64,000 nucleotides of DNA from Mycolicibacterium septicum DSM 44393 (GTDB lineage: Bacteria; Actinomycetota; Actinomycetes; Mycobacteriales; Mycobacteriaceae): contig NZ_HG322953.1 of the NCBI RefSeq assembly GCF_000455325.1, positions 268,648 through 332,647 of the forward strand, written 5' to 3'. Of this stretch, positions 8,897 through 16,175 are shown piece after piece. The notes below the pieces were generated by a model, which was not told the origin of the DNA, did not search any database, and was given only the letters and a program-made list of their open reading frames with translations. Each line of letters starts with the position of its first letter. Position 1 is the first letter of the stretch. Both the position numbers and the translations under genes were made by a program.

Positions 8897-9670
8897 CTAG
8901 GTCAGCACGTCGGGGTCGGCCTTGATGGTCATGCGGGCCGCCCCGGCCCAGTACACGTCGGCGGCCCGCTCGATGAGCGAGGCCTTCATGCCGTACATGT
9001 CGGAGCGGTTCATCGCCGTCGGCTCCCGGCCGGTGAGCATCACCTGGTAGGCCAGCTTGCACACCCGGTCGATCGACGCGGCCCGGTACACGGCCTCGGC
9101 CACGGTGCCTCCGGTGGTGATGACGCCGTGGTTGGCCAGGATGGTGAGATTGGCGGTGCCGATCCGTTCGGCGAGCTCGCGGGCTCTCGGCGCCGAATCG
9201 ACCTCGCCGTCATAGGTTTCGACGAAGCACATGTCGTCGAGGAACAGCGATCCGGTCTGGTGCACCAGGTCCGGCAGCTTCCCCAACGCCGCGATGAGGC
9301 TCACATAGTAGGGGTGATTGTGGATGACGACGCGAGCATCGTCGCGCATGCGGTGCAGTTCGGTGTGGATGTGGATGGCCGGGGTGACATCCCAGCGGCC
9401 GCGCACCACGGCGGCGTTCTCGTCGACCACGCAGATGTCGGACGCGGTGAGCTCCTGCCACCACAGTCCCCACGGATTGACCAGCATCTCGGTACGGCCC
9501 TCAGGCTGCCAGGTGATGTGGCCGGCCATGTTCTCGGCGAATCCGATGGCGGCCAGGTGCCGGAACGCCACGGCGAGTGCCTGTTCTTCGGACAGGTCGA
9601 CGCCGATCGGCGGGGTGACCGACGGCGACCACACCTTCAACCCGCCCTGCCGCATTTCATCGACGTTCAT
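8897..9670 (-). CDS. Class II aldolase/adducin family protein
   Basis: 257-residue cytosolic protein of the class II aldolase/adducin fold, Zn2+-dependent enzymes that cleave or decarboxylate hydroxy-oxo substrates. Metal ligands are visible as HNHPYY (about residue 118) and the histidine in LANHGVI (about residue 182). The early GHITWQPEG region corresponds to the phosphate or carboxylate pocket of fuculose-aldolase relatives. The start overlaps the 3' end of the ligase gene by 14 bases, indicating translational coupling. The context (CoA or AMP ligase, amidohydrolase, 2-hydroxyacid dehydrogenase, GntR regulator) suggests catabolism of an organic acid rather than sugar phosphate chemistry. 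Confidence 0.83.
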   Translation of the reverse strand: MNVDEMRQGGLKVWSPSVTPPIGVDLSEEQALAVAFRHLAAIGFAENMAGHITWQPEGRTEMLVNPWGLWWQELTASDICVVDENAAVVRGRWDVTPAIHIHTELHRMRDDARVVIHNHPYYVSLIAALGKLPDLVHQTGSLFLDDMCFVETYDGEVDSAPRARELAERIGTANLTILANHGVITTGGTVAEAVYRAASIDRVCKLAYQVMLTGREPTAMNRSDMYGMKASLIERAADVYWAGAARMTIKADPDVLT

Positions 9671-11273
9671 AGCCGTCTCCCAACCGCGTCCGGATATCTT
9701 CGCGGAGTTGCCCTTTGGCGATCTTCCCGCCCGACGACCGGGGCAACTCGTCGAGCACGATGAGCCGCTCGGGAAGCAGTTCCTTCGACATACCCTGGGC
9801 CAGGAGGTGTTCGACGAGCCCCGGGAGATCGATGGCCTGCCCGTTCGCAGGTTCTACATAGATGCAGACCTTCTCACCGAAGACCGGGTCGGGCATCGCC
9901 ACCGCAGCGGCCACGGCGACAGCTGGATGCGTCGTCACCGCATCCTCGACCTCGCCGGCGCTGATGTTCTTGCCGCCGCGCACGATGAAGTCCGAGGTGC
10001 GGCCGGTGACCGACAGGTAGCCGTCGGCGTCGACCTCGCAGACGTCGCCCATCCGCATCCAGCCGTCGGGGGTGTACAGCTTGTCGTGGTCGACGCCGCC
10101 CAGATAGCCCAGGCTGGTCGCTGGTCCGCGGCAGGCCGGTTGTCCACGGCCGGTTGAGGTCACGTCGTCGTCACCGTCGAACAGGCGCACCGCCATCTCC
10201 GGCACCAGCCTTCCGGCGGTGCGCAGCCTGCACTCCCGGGAATCGTGCAGCGTCGTCCCGCTCAGCAGGCCGGTTTCGTTGGAGCCGTAGAACTGCAGGA
10301 TGGTGGCGCCGGTGAGGTCCTCGAAGTCGGCGGCGCGCTGATACGGCAGCGCCTCACCACCGGTGAAGACCACCCGCAACGAGCTCAGGTCGTTCTCGCG
10401 CGATGCCCGGTCTGCCATGATCATCATCAATTGCGTACTGACACAGCACAACACGCTGACCCTGTGACGGGCGATCGCCTCGCACGCGGCCGCCGCGTCG
10501 AACCGCTCGAGCAGGATCGTGGTGACGCCGAGGTAGATCGGGGTGGTGTGGGCGGTCCAGATGCCGAACCCGAACGGGGCCGGGATGACGGGCAGGAAGA
10601 CGTCGTCGGCGCTCAGCGCACCGTTGGCGACCGCCTGCTGATGGAAGTAATGCCACCGGTTCTGTGTGTGTACAACACATTTGGGTAGGCCGGTGGTCCC
10701 CGAGGTCGAGTTGATCAGGAACACGTCGTCGGGGCCGACCGCTGCGGCGTCGTCGGGTTCACGCGGGGGTGTGTCGGTGTCGATGGACAGGCCATTTCGC
10801 TCGGTGCGCAGGACCACGGCGGCGAGGTCGAGCTGCGGAGCGAGGCCGGCGACGGTGGACTGCGCCGACGTCTTCCGCGCCGCGTCGCTGACCAGCAGGC
10901 GCGGCTCGGTGGTCCGCAGGATCTGGGTGGCCTCGCGCGTCCCGGCGCGGGCGCCGATCCCGACGACGACACCACCGCAACGCTCGACTGCCACGAACAG
11001 CACATGAATGGCGGCGGTGTCGCCGTGCCACACGGCGACCCGGTCACCCGGGGCAACCCCGGCGCCCGTTAGTTGGGCCGCGAGTGACGTTGCGGCCTCG
11101 TCGAATTCACGCCAGGTATAGGTGGCTGCAGGGTGGTCCACATAGGCCGGCTTGTCGGGGTGGGTCAGTGCGTGACCGCGCACGGTCTGCGAGATCGTGC
11201 GGTCCGACCACCACCCGGCCGACCGATAGTGGGCCGCGTCTACTGCGTCAATGGCGACGTCGCCCACCTTCAT
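9657..11273 (-). CDS. AMP-forming acyl-CoA ligase, first gene of the catabolic operon
   Basis: 538-residue ANL-superfamily ligase that activates a carboxylic acid as the acyl-adenylate and then normally the CoA thioester. Visible motifs are the P-loop NSTSGTTGLPKC, YGSNETG, the hinge GRTSDFIVRGGKN and the C-terminal catalytic lysine in SSGGKIAKGQLR. The ATG at 11273 is preferred over TTG/GTG codons 3-6 bases upstream. There is no clear ribosome site. A good -10 box (TATGAT on the minus strand, 11285-11280) ends 6 bases before the ATG, so the transcript may be leaderless. General resemblance is to cyclohexane- or aromatic-carboxylate CoA ligases. The substrate is not assigned. Confidence 0.83.
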   Translation of the reverse strand: MKVGDVAIDAVDAAHYRSAGWWSDRTISQTVRGHALTHPDKPAYVDHPAATYTWREFDEAATSLAAQLTGAGVAPGDRVAVWHGDTAAIHVLFVAVERCGGVVVGIGARAGTREATQILRTTEPRLLVSDAARKTSAQSTVAGLAPQLDLAAVVLRTERNGLSIDTDTPPREPDDAAAVGPDDVFLINSTSGTTGLPKCVVHTQNRWHYFHQQAVANGALSADDVFLPVIPAPFGFGIWTAHTTPIYLGVTTILLERFDAAAACEAIARHRVSVLCCVSTQLMMIMADRASRENDLSSLRVVFTGGEALPYQRAADFEDLTGATILQFYGSNETGLLSGTTLHDSRECRLRTAGRLVPEMAVRLFDGDDDVTSTGRGQPACRGPATSLGYLGGVDHDKLYTPDGWMRMGDVCEVDADGYLSVTGRTSDFIVRGGKNISAGEVEDAVTTHPAVAVAAAVAMPDPVFGEKVCIYVEPANGQAIDLPGLVEHLLAQGMSKELLPERLIVLDELPRSSGGKIAKGQLREDIRTRLGDGYERR

Positions 11274-11276
11274 CAC

Positions 11277-11287
11277 CAAATCATATG
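11277..11287. promoter_or_regulatory. Candidate GntR operator and -10 region of the catabolic operon
   Basis: The plus strand reads CAAATCATATG. The same motif, CAAATCATNTG, occurs inverted at 12171-12181 in front of the divergent hydrolase. Here it covers the presumed -10 hexamer TATGAT (minus strand 11285-11280), so a bound repressor would block RNA polymerase. Confidence 0.45.
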
Positions 11288-11332
11288 AAAATAAGAACCT
11301 GTGTCAACGGTCACATTGATGTCGGTTGTCGA

Positions 11333-12115
11333 TCACGGTCGTCGGGGGCCGGACTGCGCCCATGTGCGCACCATCGTCGGATCGACGACCCCGTCGACGC
11401 CCGGGTACTGCTGGGCGTTCACCAGATGGGCCGCGGCCAGATCGCGGGCTCGCTGCGCGTCACCCATGTCGATCGCGTCGATCACCTGCCGGTGGTCTTC
11501 CAATACCGCTCGGCGCTCCTCGACCGGCACGGTCGAGTGGTCCGTCACCTGAGCCGACCAGTTTTGCTCATGCGCTGACCACAGCGCTTCCAACGCGCCC
11601 GCCAGGATAATCATCGTCTCGTTACCGCAGTGGCGCACCAGCGCTTCGTGATACCGGCGGCTCGCCGAGGTGGCCTGCAGCAGATCAGAAACCGATCTGA
11701 CCGATTCTTCGTGCAATTCCCGAAGAATCGGTACAACGGTGCGCTTCCGATCCGGGCGCTGGGCGCAGAGTGCGGCACATGCCGGCTCGACCTGCAGTAG
11801 AGCCGTGCCCACGTCGGCGAGTCCGACCTGCCCGGCTCCGAGCACCAGCCCCATCGTGTAGGCGAGGTTTGCTGCGTCGGGTCGGTGGACCACCGCGCCG
11901 CCGAGCTTGCCGCGCCGTACCGTCAACAGCCCCTCGGCCTCGAGGATGCGCATCGCCTCGCGCAGGGACGGTTTGCTGATCGGATACTCGACGAGAAGTT
12001 CGTCTTCCTTGGGCAGGATCGTGCCGTCGGGCAGTTCCCCGGTGAGGATCTGGCGCCGCAACTGGTCGGCGACCTGATCGGCAAGTCGCTGGAACCGGAC
12101 GTTTGGCTGCGCCAC
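11333..12115 (-). CDS. GntR-family (FadR/FCD) transcriptional regulator
   Basis: 260-residue regulator with an N-terminal winged helix and a C-terminal FCD ligand-binding helical domain. Residues about 10-80 contain LADQVADQLRRQILTGELPDG, then KPSLREAMRILEAEGLL and the wing RRGKLGGAVV. The GTG at 12115 is chosen because the long upstream extension runs through the intergenic promoter. FCD regulators respond to small organic acids. The gene sits between the ligase operon, read in the same direction, and the divergent hydrolase. The shared CAAATCATNTG motif in both promoters makes it the likely local repressor. Confidence 0.85.
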   Translation of the reverse strand: MAQPNVRFQRLADQVADQLRRQILTGELPDGTILPKEDELLVEYPISKPSLREAMRILEAEGLLTVRRGKLGGAVVHRPDAANLAYTMGLVLGAGQVGLADVGTALLQVEPACAALCAQRPDRKRTVVPILRELHEESVRSVSDLLQATSASRRYHEALVRHCGNETMIILAGALEALWSAHEQNWSAQVTDHSTVPVEERRAVLEDHRQVIDAIDMGDAQRARDLAAAHLVNAQQYPGVDGVVDPTMVRTWAQSGPRRP

Positions 12116-12170
12116 GCATCGAGTGTGCCAGATGGTCTGCCGTTGATGGCGCTGTGCCGAGCCTTGTATC

Positions 12171-12181
12171 CAAATGATTTG
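12171..12181. promoter_or_regulatory. Candidate GntR operator upstream of the MBL-fold hydrolase
   Basis: CAAATGATTTG has perfect 5-bp arms around a central G. It lies in the 82-bp gap between the gntR start and the divergent hydrolase start, and its reverse complement matches the element at 11277-11287 in 10 of 11 positions. Confidence 0.45.
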
Positions 12182-12197
12182 TCTCATACGGTGAGCC

Positions 12198-13031
12198 ATG
12201 CAGAACTGGACGATCGGGGCGTTGACGGTTCACTCCGTCCTGGAGACGGTGGTGCCGACCCGGCCTGACCGGCTGTTTCGCGGGCTCCCGTCCGAGCTGC
12301 CGAGCTGGCTTCAGCCGCACTATGTCGACGACGCGGGCAACCTACTGGTGGCCATCCAGTCGTTCCTCATCGAATCCGGTGACGAGTTCGTGGTGGTGGA
12401 CTGCTGCTTCGGGGAGGGCCACGACCTGCCCTATCAGATCCCCATGGATCCCGAGCATTACCGGCAGTCGTTGGCCGCGGCCGGATTCACCCCCGGCGAT
12501 GTGACCACCGTCGTCTGCACTCACCTTCACCTCGACCATGCCGGGCGCAACACCTCCCAGCGTGACGGTGCCTGGGTCCCGACCTATCCCAACGCGACGT
12601 ACCTGCTGACCGCCGACGAGTACACGTCATGGCTCCAGTCCTCGGCGCCGAACCGCGCCGCCGCCGAGACCGTCGAACCGCTTGTCGCACACGATGTCCT
12701 GCGTCTGACCGACTCGGACCACGCGATCACCGACGAGATCCGGCTGTTGGCCACCCCCGGTCACACTGCGGGGCATGCCGCGGTTCGGATCGAATCCGAT
12801 GGGGAGGTGGCGATCATCAGCGGAGACGTCATCCACCATCCGATCCAGATCACCCACCCCGAGGTGCAGGCCCTTCCCGATGACGATCCGGCGGCCGCCG
12901 CGGTGACCCGTGCCCGGCTGCTGCAGGGCATCGTCGATGAGCAGGCACTGTTGTTCGGAACGCATTTCGCGGCCCCGACCGCAGGCACGATCGTCGCCGA
13001 CGACGACAGGCTGATCTGGGTGTCGGCCTAG
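12198..13031 (+). CDS. Metallo-beta-lactamase-fold hydrolase
   Basis: 277-residue MBL-fold protein with the canonical dinuclear zinc signature HLHLDHAGRN near residue 113, a further histidine in ATPGHTAGH, the bridging aspartate in ISGDVIHHP and the last histidine in FGTHFAAPT. The fold covers lactonases, thioesterases and other hydrolases. Nothing points to beta-lactam hydrolysis. It is divergent from the GntR regulator and shares its probable operator, so hydrolysis of a pathway ester, lactone or thioester is the reasonable guess. The ATG at 12198 is the only good start downstream of the operator. It converges with the universal stress gene, leaving 12 bases between them. Confidence 0.85.
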   Translation: MQNWTIGALTVHSVLETVVPTRPDRLFRGLPSELPSWLQPHYVDDAGNLLVAIQSFLIESGDEFVVVDCCFGEGHDLPYQIPMDPEHYRQSLAAAGFTPGDVTTVVCTHLHLDHAGRNTSQRDGAWVPTYPNATYLLTADEYTSWLQSSAPNRAAAETVEPLVAHDVLRLTDSDHAITDEIRLLATPGHTAGHAAVRIESDGEVAIISGDVIHHPIQITHPEVQALPDDDPAAAAVTRARLLQGIVDEQALLFGTHFAAPTAGTIVADDDRLIWVSA

Positions 13032-13043
13032 ACCGCGAGCGTC

Positions 13044-13532
13044 TCAGACCGCGGTGTGGACGATGAGGATGTCGATCTTGACGCGGCGGGCGATGGTGGC
13101 GGGCACCGAGCCCAACAGGCGGCCGGCGACGGAGTCCAGTCCGATGTCGCCGACGACGATCAGATCCGCATTCACCTCTTTGGCGAGTTTCACCAGGGCG
13201 TCGACCGGGGCACCTTCGACCGCCCGCTCGACGATGTCCGAGGCGCCGGCGGCCTTGGCCCGGTCGCGCGCCACCTGGAGGATCTCGTAGACCGGGGCGG
13301 CACCGTGCATCCGGTAGCCCTCGCTTTTGAGGCTGTCCTCCGCACGGGTATCGACCACATGATCGGGTGACGGCGGCCGCGACCAGCCGCCCTTTTCGGC
13401 CACGGGTGGATGAGCACTCGCGACGATCAGCTTCGCGTTCTCCTGCGCGGCGACCATGGCGGCGCGGTCGACCGCACGTAACGACGAGTCGGACCCATCG
13501 GTCCCGACCACAATCGTCCGATACGTGCTCAT
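13044..13532 (-). CDS. Universal stress protein (UspA family)
   Basis: 162-residue single-domain UspA protein beginning STYRTIVVGTDGSDSS, with the ATP-binding glycine signature in VVGDIGLDSVAGRLLGSVPA and a final strand VKIDILIVHT. The ATG at 13532 is used because earlier in-frame codons add a non-conserved leader. USPs are cytosolic nucleotide-binding proteins induced by stress or hypoxia in mycobacteria. I looked for a DosR box in the promoter and did not find a convincing one. It is monocistronic and converges with the MBL-fold gene. Confidence 0.87.
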   Translation of the reverse strand: MSTYRTIVVGTDGSDSSLRAVDRAAMVAAQENAKLIVASAHPPVAEKGGWSRPPSPDHVVDTRAEDSLKSEGYRMHGAAPVYEILQVARDRAKAAGASDIVERAVEGAPVDALVKLAKEVNADLIVVGDIGLDSVAGRLLGSVPATIARRVKIDILIVHTAV

Positions 13533-13946
13533 GTCAGCTCCGAACTGTCGGCTTACCAGGACAAACAGGACCCTAATGCACGTCAATCTTCCGCTGTTGG
13601 AGATTGGGCTCCGCGCCGCGTCAAGGATCAACCGACACAGGTGTCAACAATCAGCCGACGTCGTACAGATGGAGAGCGGTTCTCAGGCATATGCGCCGAG
13701 TAAACGGTCAGGTCACGGTTCCGGATACGCAGCGCCGATCGTCGAGCACCTCCGGGAAGCTACCGTTTGGCTATCGCCAACGGGCGGCAAACAGTCACCG
13801 ATCTGCGCGATATCCGGGAAACGTGGAGCGACGTGAGATTCAGGCTCACCCTCGTATTGAGCGAGCAGTCGACCGACATGGAGTTGTCGGATGTGCGGGG
13901 TACGGTGCGCTCAAGAACGAGAAGCACACGTCAAATGAACGAGACA
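13533..13946. other. Intergenic stretch between usp and tRNA-Arg, no gene seen
   Basis: About 410 bases containing the usp promoter (minus strand) at its left end. Short open frames here run on through tRNA-Arg and have no family resemblance. A small GTGAG-N7-CTCAC hairpin at 13833-13849 lies downstream of the tRNA and lacks a T-run. Confidence 0.5.
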
Positions 13947-14022
13947 TGGCACCCCCGACAGGATTCGAACCTGCAACCGACCGGGTAGAAACCGGATGCG
14001 CTATCCGTTGCGCCACGGGGGC
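13947..14022 (-). tRNA. tRNA-Arg (anticodon TCT)
   Basis: The minus strand folds as a 76-nt tRNA. The acceptor GCCCCCG pairs with CGGGGGT (first pair G-T), the T-arm contains GGTTCGAATCC and the anticodon loop is TTTCTAC. The 3' CCA is encoded at 13949-13947. The outermost anticodon-stem pair is a T-T mismatch. Confidence 0.93.
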
Positions 14023-14122
14023 AAGTCGGACCACCACAATTTACACCGCGTGGGTGTCGTTGCCGAAACGGATATGCAGCACGTGGGCTGCTTGAACCGC
14101 GGCCGATGAAACGAGCGAGTCA

Positions 14123-14578
14123 GTGGGTCGACATCACACCAAAGACAAAGGTGACCTCGGCGTCGCCAAAGCGCATGCCGACCTGGTAGGCAATGGTTTT
14201 TGCGTGCTGTTCCCCGCGACCGAGCATGCGCCGTTCGACCTTGTGGCGTACGCGGCAGGCACCTTTCACCGCATCCAGGTGAAGTACCGGTCGGCACGAG
14301 CGGGAGCGGTCAAACTCAACCTCCGGTCCACCTGGGCCGATCGCCACGGCGCGCACTGCGCGCCCATCGACAAGGACGCGATCGACGTCATCTGCATCTA
14401 CTGTCCGGACACCGACGAGTGCTACTACATCCGGCCCGCCGATCACGGCGTCTCCGTCAATCTCCGGGTCACGCCGACCAAGAACGGTCAGCAGAAACGA
14501 ATTTTGGCGGCCACCTCGTTTCGCGACCTACCGGACAAACACCTCCCGCCGATCGACGAAACCCGTACCTCGGCGTGA
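14123..14578 (+). CDS. Orphan PD-(D/E)XK-type nuclease-like protein
   Basis: 151-residue protein with the arrangement of the group-I-intron-associated PD-(D/E)XK endonuclease family. An N-terminal helix with KGDLGVAKAHADLVGNG is followed by PFDLVAYAAGTFHRIQVKYRS, where the aspartate and the Q-x-K are the expected metal-site residues. A later CYYIRPADHG strand resembles the rest of that fold. The start is the GTG at 14123; an upstream ATG is out of frame. It stands alone, about 100 bases from tRNA-Arg and before the lipid operon, with no partner methylase. Restriction, repair and homing relics are all possible. The active-site pattern is QxK rather than ExK. Confidence 0.6.
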   Translation: MGRHHTKDKGDLGVAKAHADLVGNGFCVLFPATEHAPFDLVAYAAGTFHRIQVKYRSARAGAVKLNLRSTWADRHGAHCAPIDKDAIDVICIYCPDTDECYYIRPADHGVSVNLRVTPTKNGQQKRILAATSFRDLPDKHLPPIDETRTSA

Positions 14579-14687
14579 AGGGCGGTGACGCGCGACGCAC
14601 GCACCGGCAAAGCCCTCCCGCGGAGCCGGAGGCGGACTAGCGTGGACGCTGCACTTGGTGGCCAGGGGAGGGGAGAGGGACCACGCT

Positions 14688-16175
14688 ATGAGCGACGTGC
14701 CGGAGGTGGACGCGGCCGGACTGCCCGAGAAACTGGGTGCAGTGGACCAGCTGCTGCATCGCGGCGAGGCGAATCCCCGGACGCGGTCGGGCATCGTCGG
14801 CCTCGAAATCCTCGACACCACCCCAGATTGGGAGCGGTTCCGCACCCGGTTCGAGAACGCGTCCCGCAACGTCCTACGGCTGCGGCAGAAGGTCGTCATG
14901 CCGACGCTGCCGACGGCGTCGCCCCGGTGGGTGATCGATCCTGACTTCAACCTCGACTTCCATGTTCGGCGCATGAGAGTGCCTTCCCCGGGCACACTCC
15001 GGGACTTGTTCGACCTGGCCGAGATTGCGCTGCAGACACCGATGGACATCACGCGCCCGCTGTGGAGCGCGACGCTGGTCGAAGGGCTGGAAGGTGGGCG
15101 CGCAGCCACGATCCTGCATCTCAGCCATGCGGTGACCGACGGGGTCGGTGCCATCGAGATGTTCGCCAACATCTACGACTTGGAACGCGATCCCGAGCCT
15201 CGGCAGATGGCGCCGTTGCCCATTCCTCAGGACCTGTCGCCCAACGATCTCATGCGGGAAGGGCTCGGCCGGCTTCCCGGCAAGATCGCGGGTGGCGTGC
15301 TCGGCCTGATCGGCGGTGCCGCGCGCGTCGCCAACCGGACGGTGCGGGACCCGGTATCGGCGGTCAGCGGAGTCGTCGAGTACGCGATGTCGGGAGCCCG
15401 GGTGAATCGGCCTGCGGCCGACCGGTCGCCGCTGCTGCGTCGGCGCAGCTTGTCCTCGCGGACCGAGGCGATCGACATCCCGTTCGGTGACCTGCGGAGT
15501 GCCGCCAAGGCCGCCGGTGGATCGATCAACGACGCCTACCTGGCCGGCCTGTGCGGCGCGCTGCGGCTTTACCACGAGGCGATGGGAGTCCCGATCGAGG
15601 ACTTGCCGATGGCGGTGCCGGTCAACCTGCGTTCCGAGGATGATCCGGCCGGTGGCAACCGATTCGCGGGAGTCAATCTGGCCGCTCCGGTCGGCATCGC
15701 CGATCCGGAGCTACGGATCAAAGCCGTTCGGGCCCAGATGACCACCAAGCGTGAAGAACGTGCGATCGACATCGTGGGCGCCATCGCTCCGGTCCTGAGT
15801 CTGCTACCGGACAACATCCTGGAATCGGTCGCCGGCTCGGTGGTGAACTCCGACGTGCAGGCCAGCAACGTCGCGATGTATGCCGGCGACACGTTCATCG
15901 CCGGATCGAAGATATTGCGGCACTACGGAATTGGCCCGCTGCCGGGTGTTGCGATCATGGCGGTGCTGATCTCGCGGTCGGGGTACTTCACCGTGACCAC
16001 GCGCTACGACCGCGCGGCGATCACCGACGAGGCCCTGTTCGCGCAGTGCCTGCTCGACGGCTTCAACGAGGTGCTCGCGCTCGGGGGCGACGGGCGCGCC
16101 GAACCGGTCACCTTCGCGGCCACGGTGCCGCCAGAGGCTGAAAACGCGTCGTCGAACGGGAGTGCCGCACAGTGA
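14688..16175 (+). CDS. WS/DGAT family O-acyltransferase
   Basis: 495-residue wax ester synthase/diacylglycerol acyltransferase, the family that makes triacylglycerol and wax esters from acyl-CoA in mycobacteria. The active-site signature is HLSHAVTDGVG near residue 142 (SHAVTDG in place of the textbook HHxxxDG, with the second histidine and the aspartate kept). A conserved NLR-type motif (VPVNLRSEDDPAGGNRF) follows near residue 310. The ATG at 14688 has GGAGAGGG eight bases upstream. The stop overlaps the GTG of the next gene by four bases. Order and neighbours match M. tuberculosis Rv2484c. Local coupling to PlsC and PlsB implies a role in the last steps of triacylglycerol assembly. Confidence 0.88.
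   Translation: MSDVPEVDAAGLPEKLGAVDQLLHRGEANPRTRSGIVGLEILDTTPDWERFRTRFENASRNVLRLRQKVVMPTLPTASPRWVIDPDFNLDFHVRRMRVPSPGTLRDLFDLAEIALQTPMDITRPLWSATLVEGLEGGRAATILHLSHAVTDGVGAIEMFANIYDLERDPEPRQMAPLPIPQDLSPNDLMREGLGRLPGKIAGGVLGLIGGAARVANRTVRDPVSAVSGVVEYAMSGARVNRPAADRSPLLRRRSLSSRTEAIDIPFGDLRSAAKAAGGSINDAYLAGLCGALRLYHEAMGVPIEDLPMAVPVNLRSEDDPAGGNRFAGVNLAAPVGIADPELRIKAVRAQMTTKREERAIDIVGAIAPVLSLLPDNILESVAGSVVNSDVQASNVAMYAGDTFIAGSKILRHYGIGPLPGVAIMAVLISRSGYFTVTTRYDRAAITDEALFAQCLLDGFNEVLALGGDGRAEPVTFAATVPPEAENASSNGSAAQ

Noticed and set aside
13533..13600. DosR-type box upstream of the universal stress gene
   Set aside because: Only loose similarity to the GGGACT-type palindrome; too many mismatches to annotate.
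13604..14095. Plus-strand frames between usp and the nuclease gene
   Set aside because: They run straight through tRNA-Arg on the opposite strand and resemble no family.
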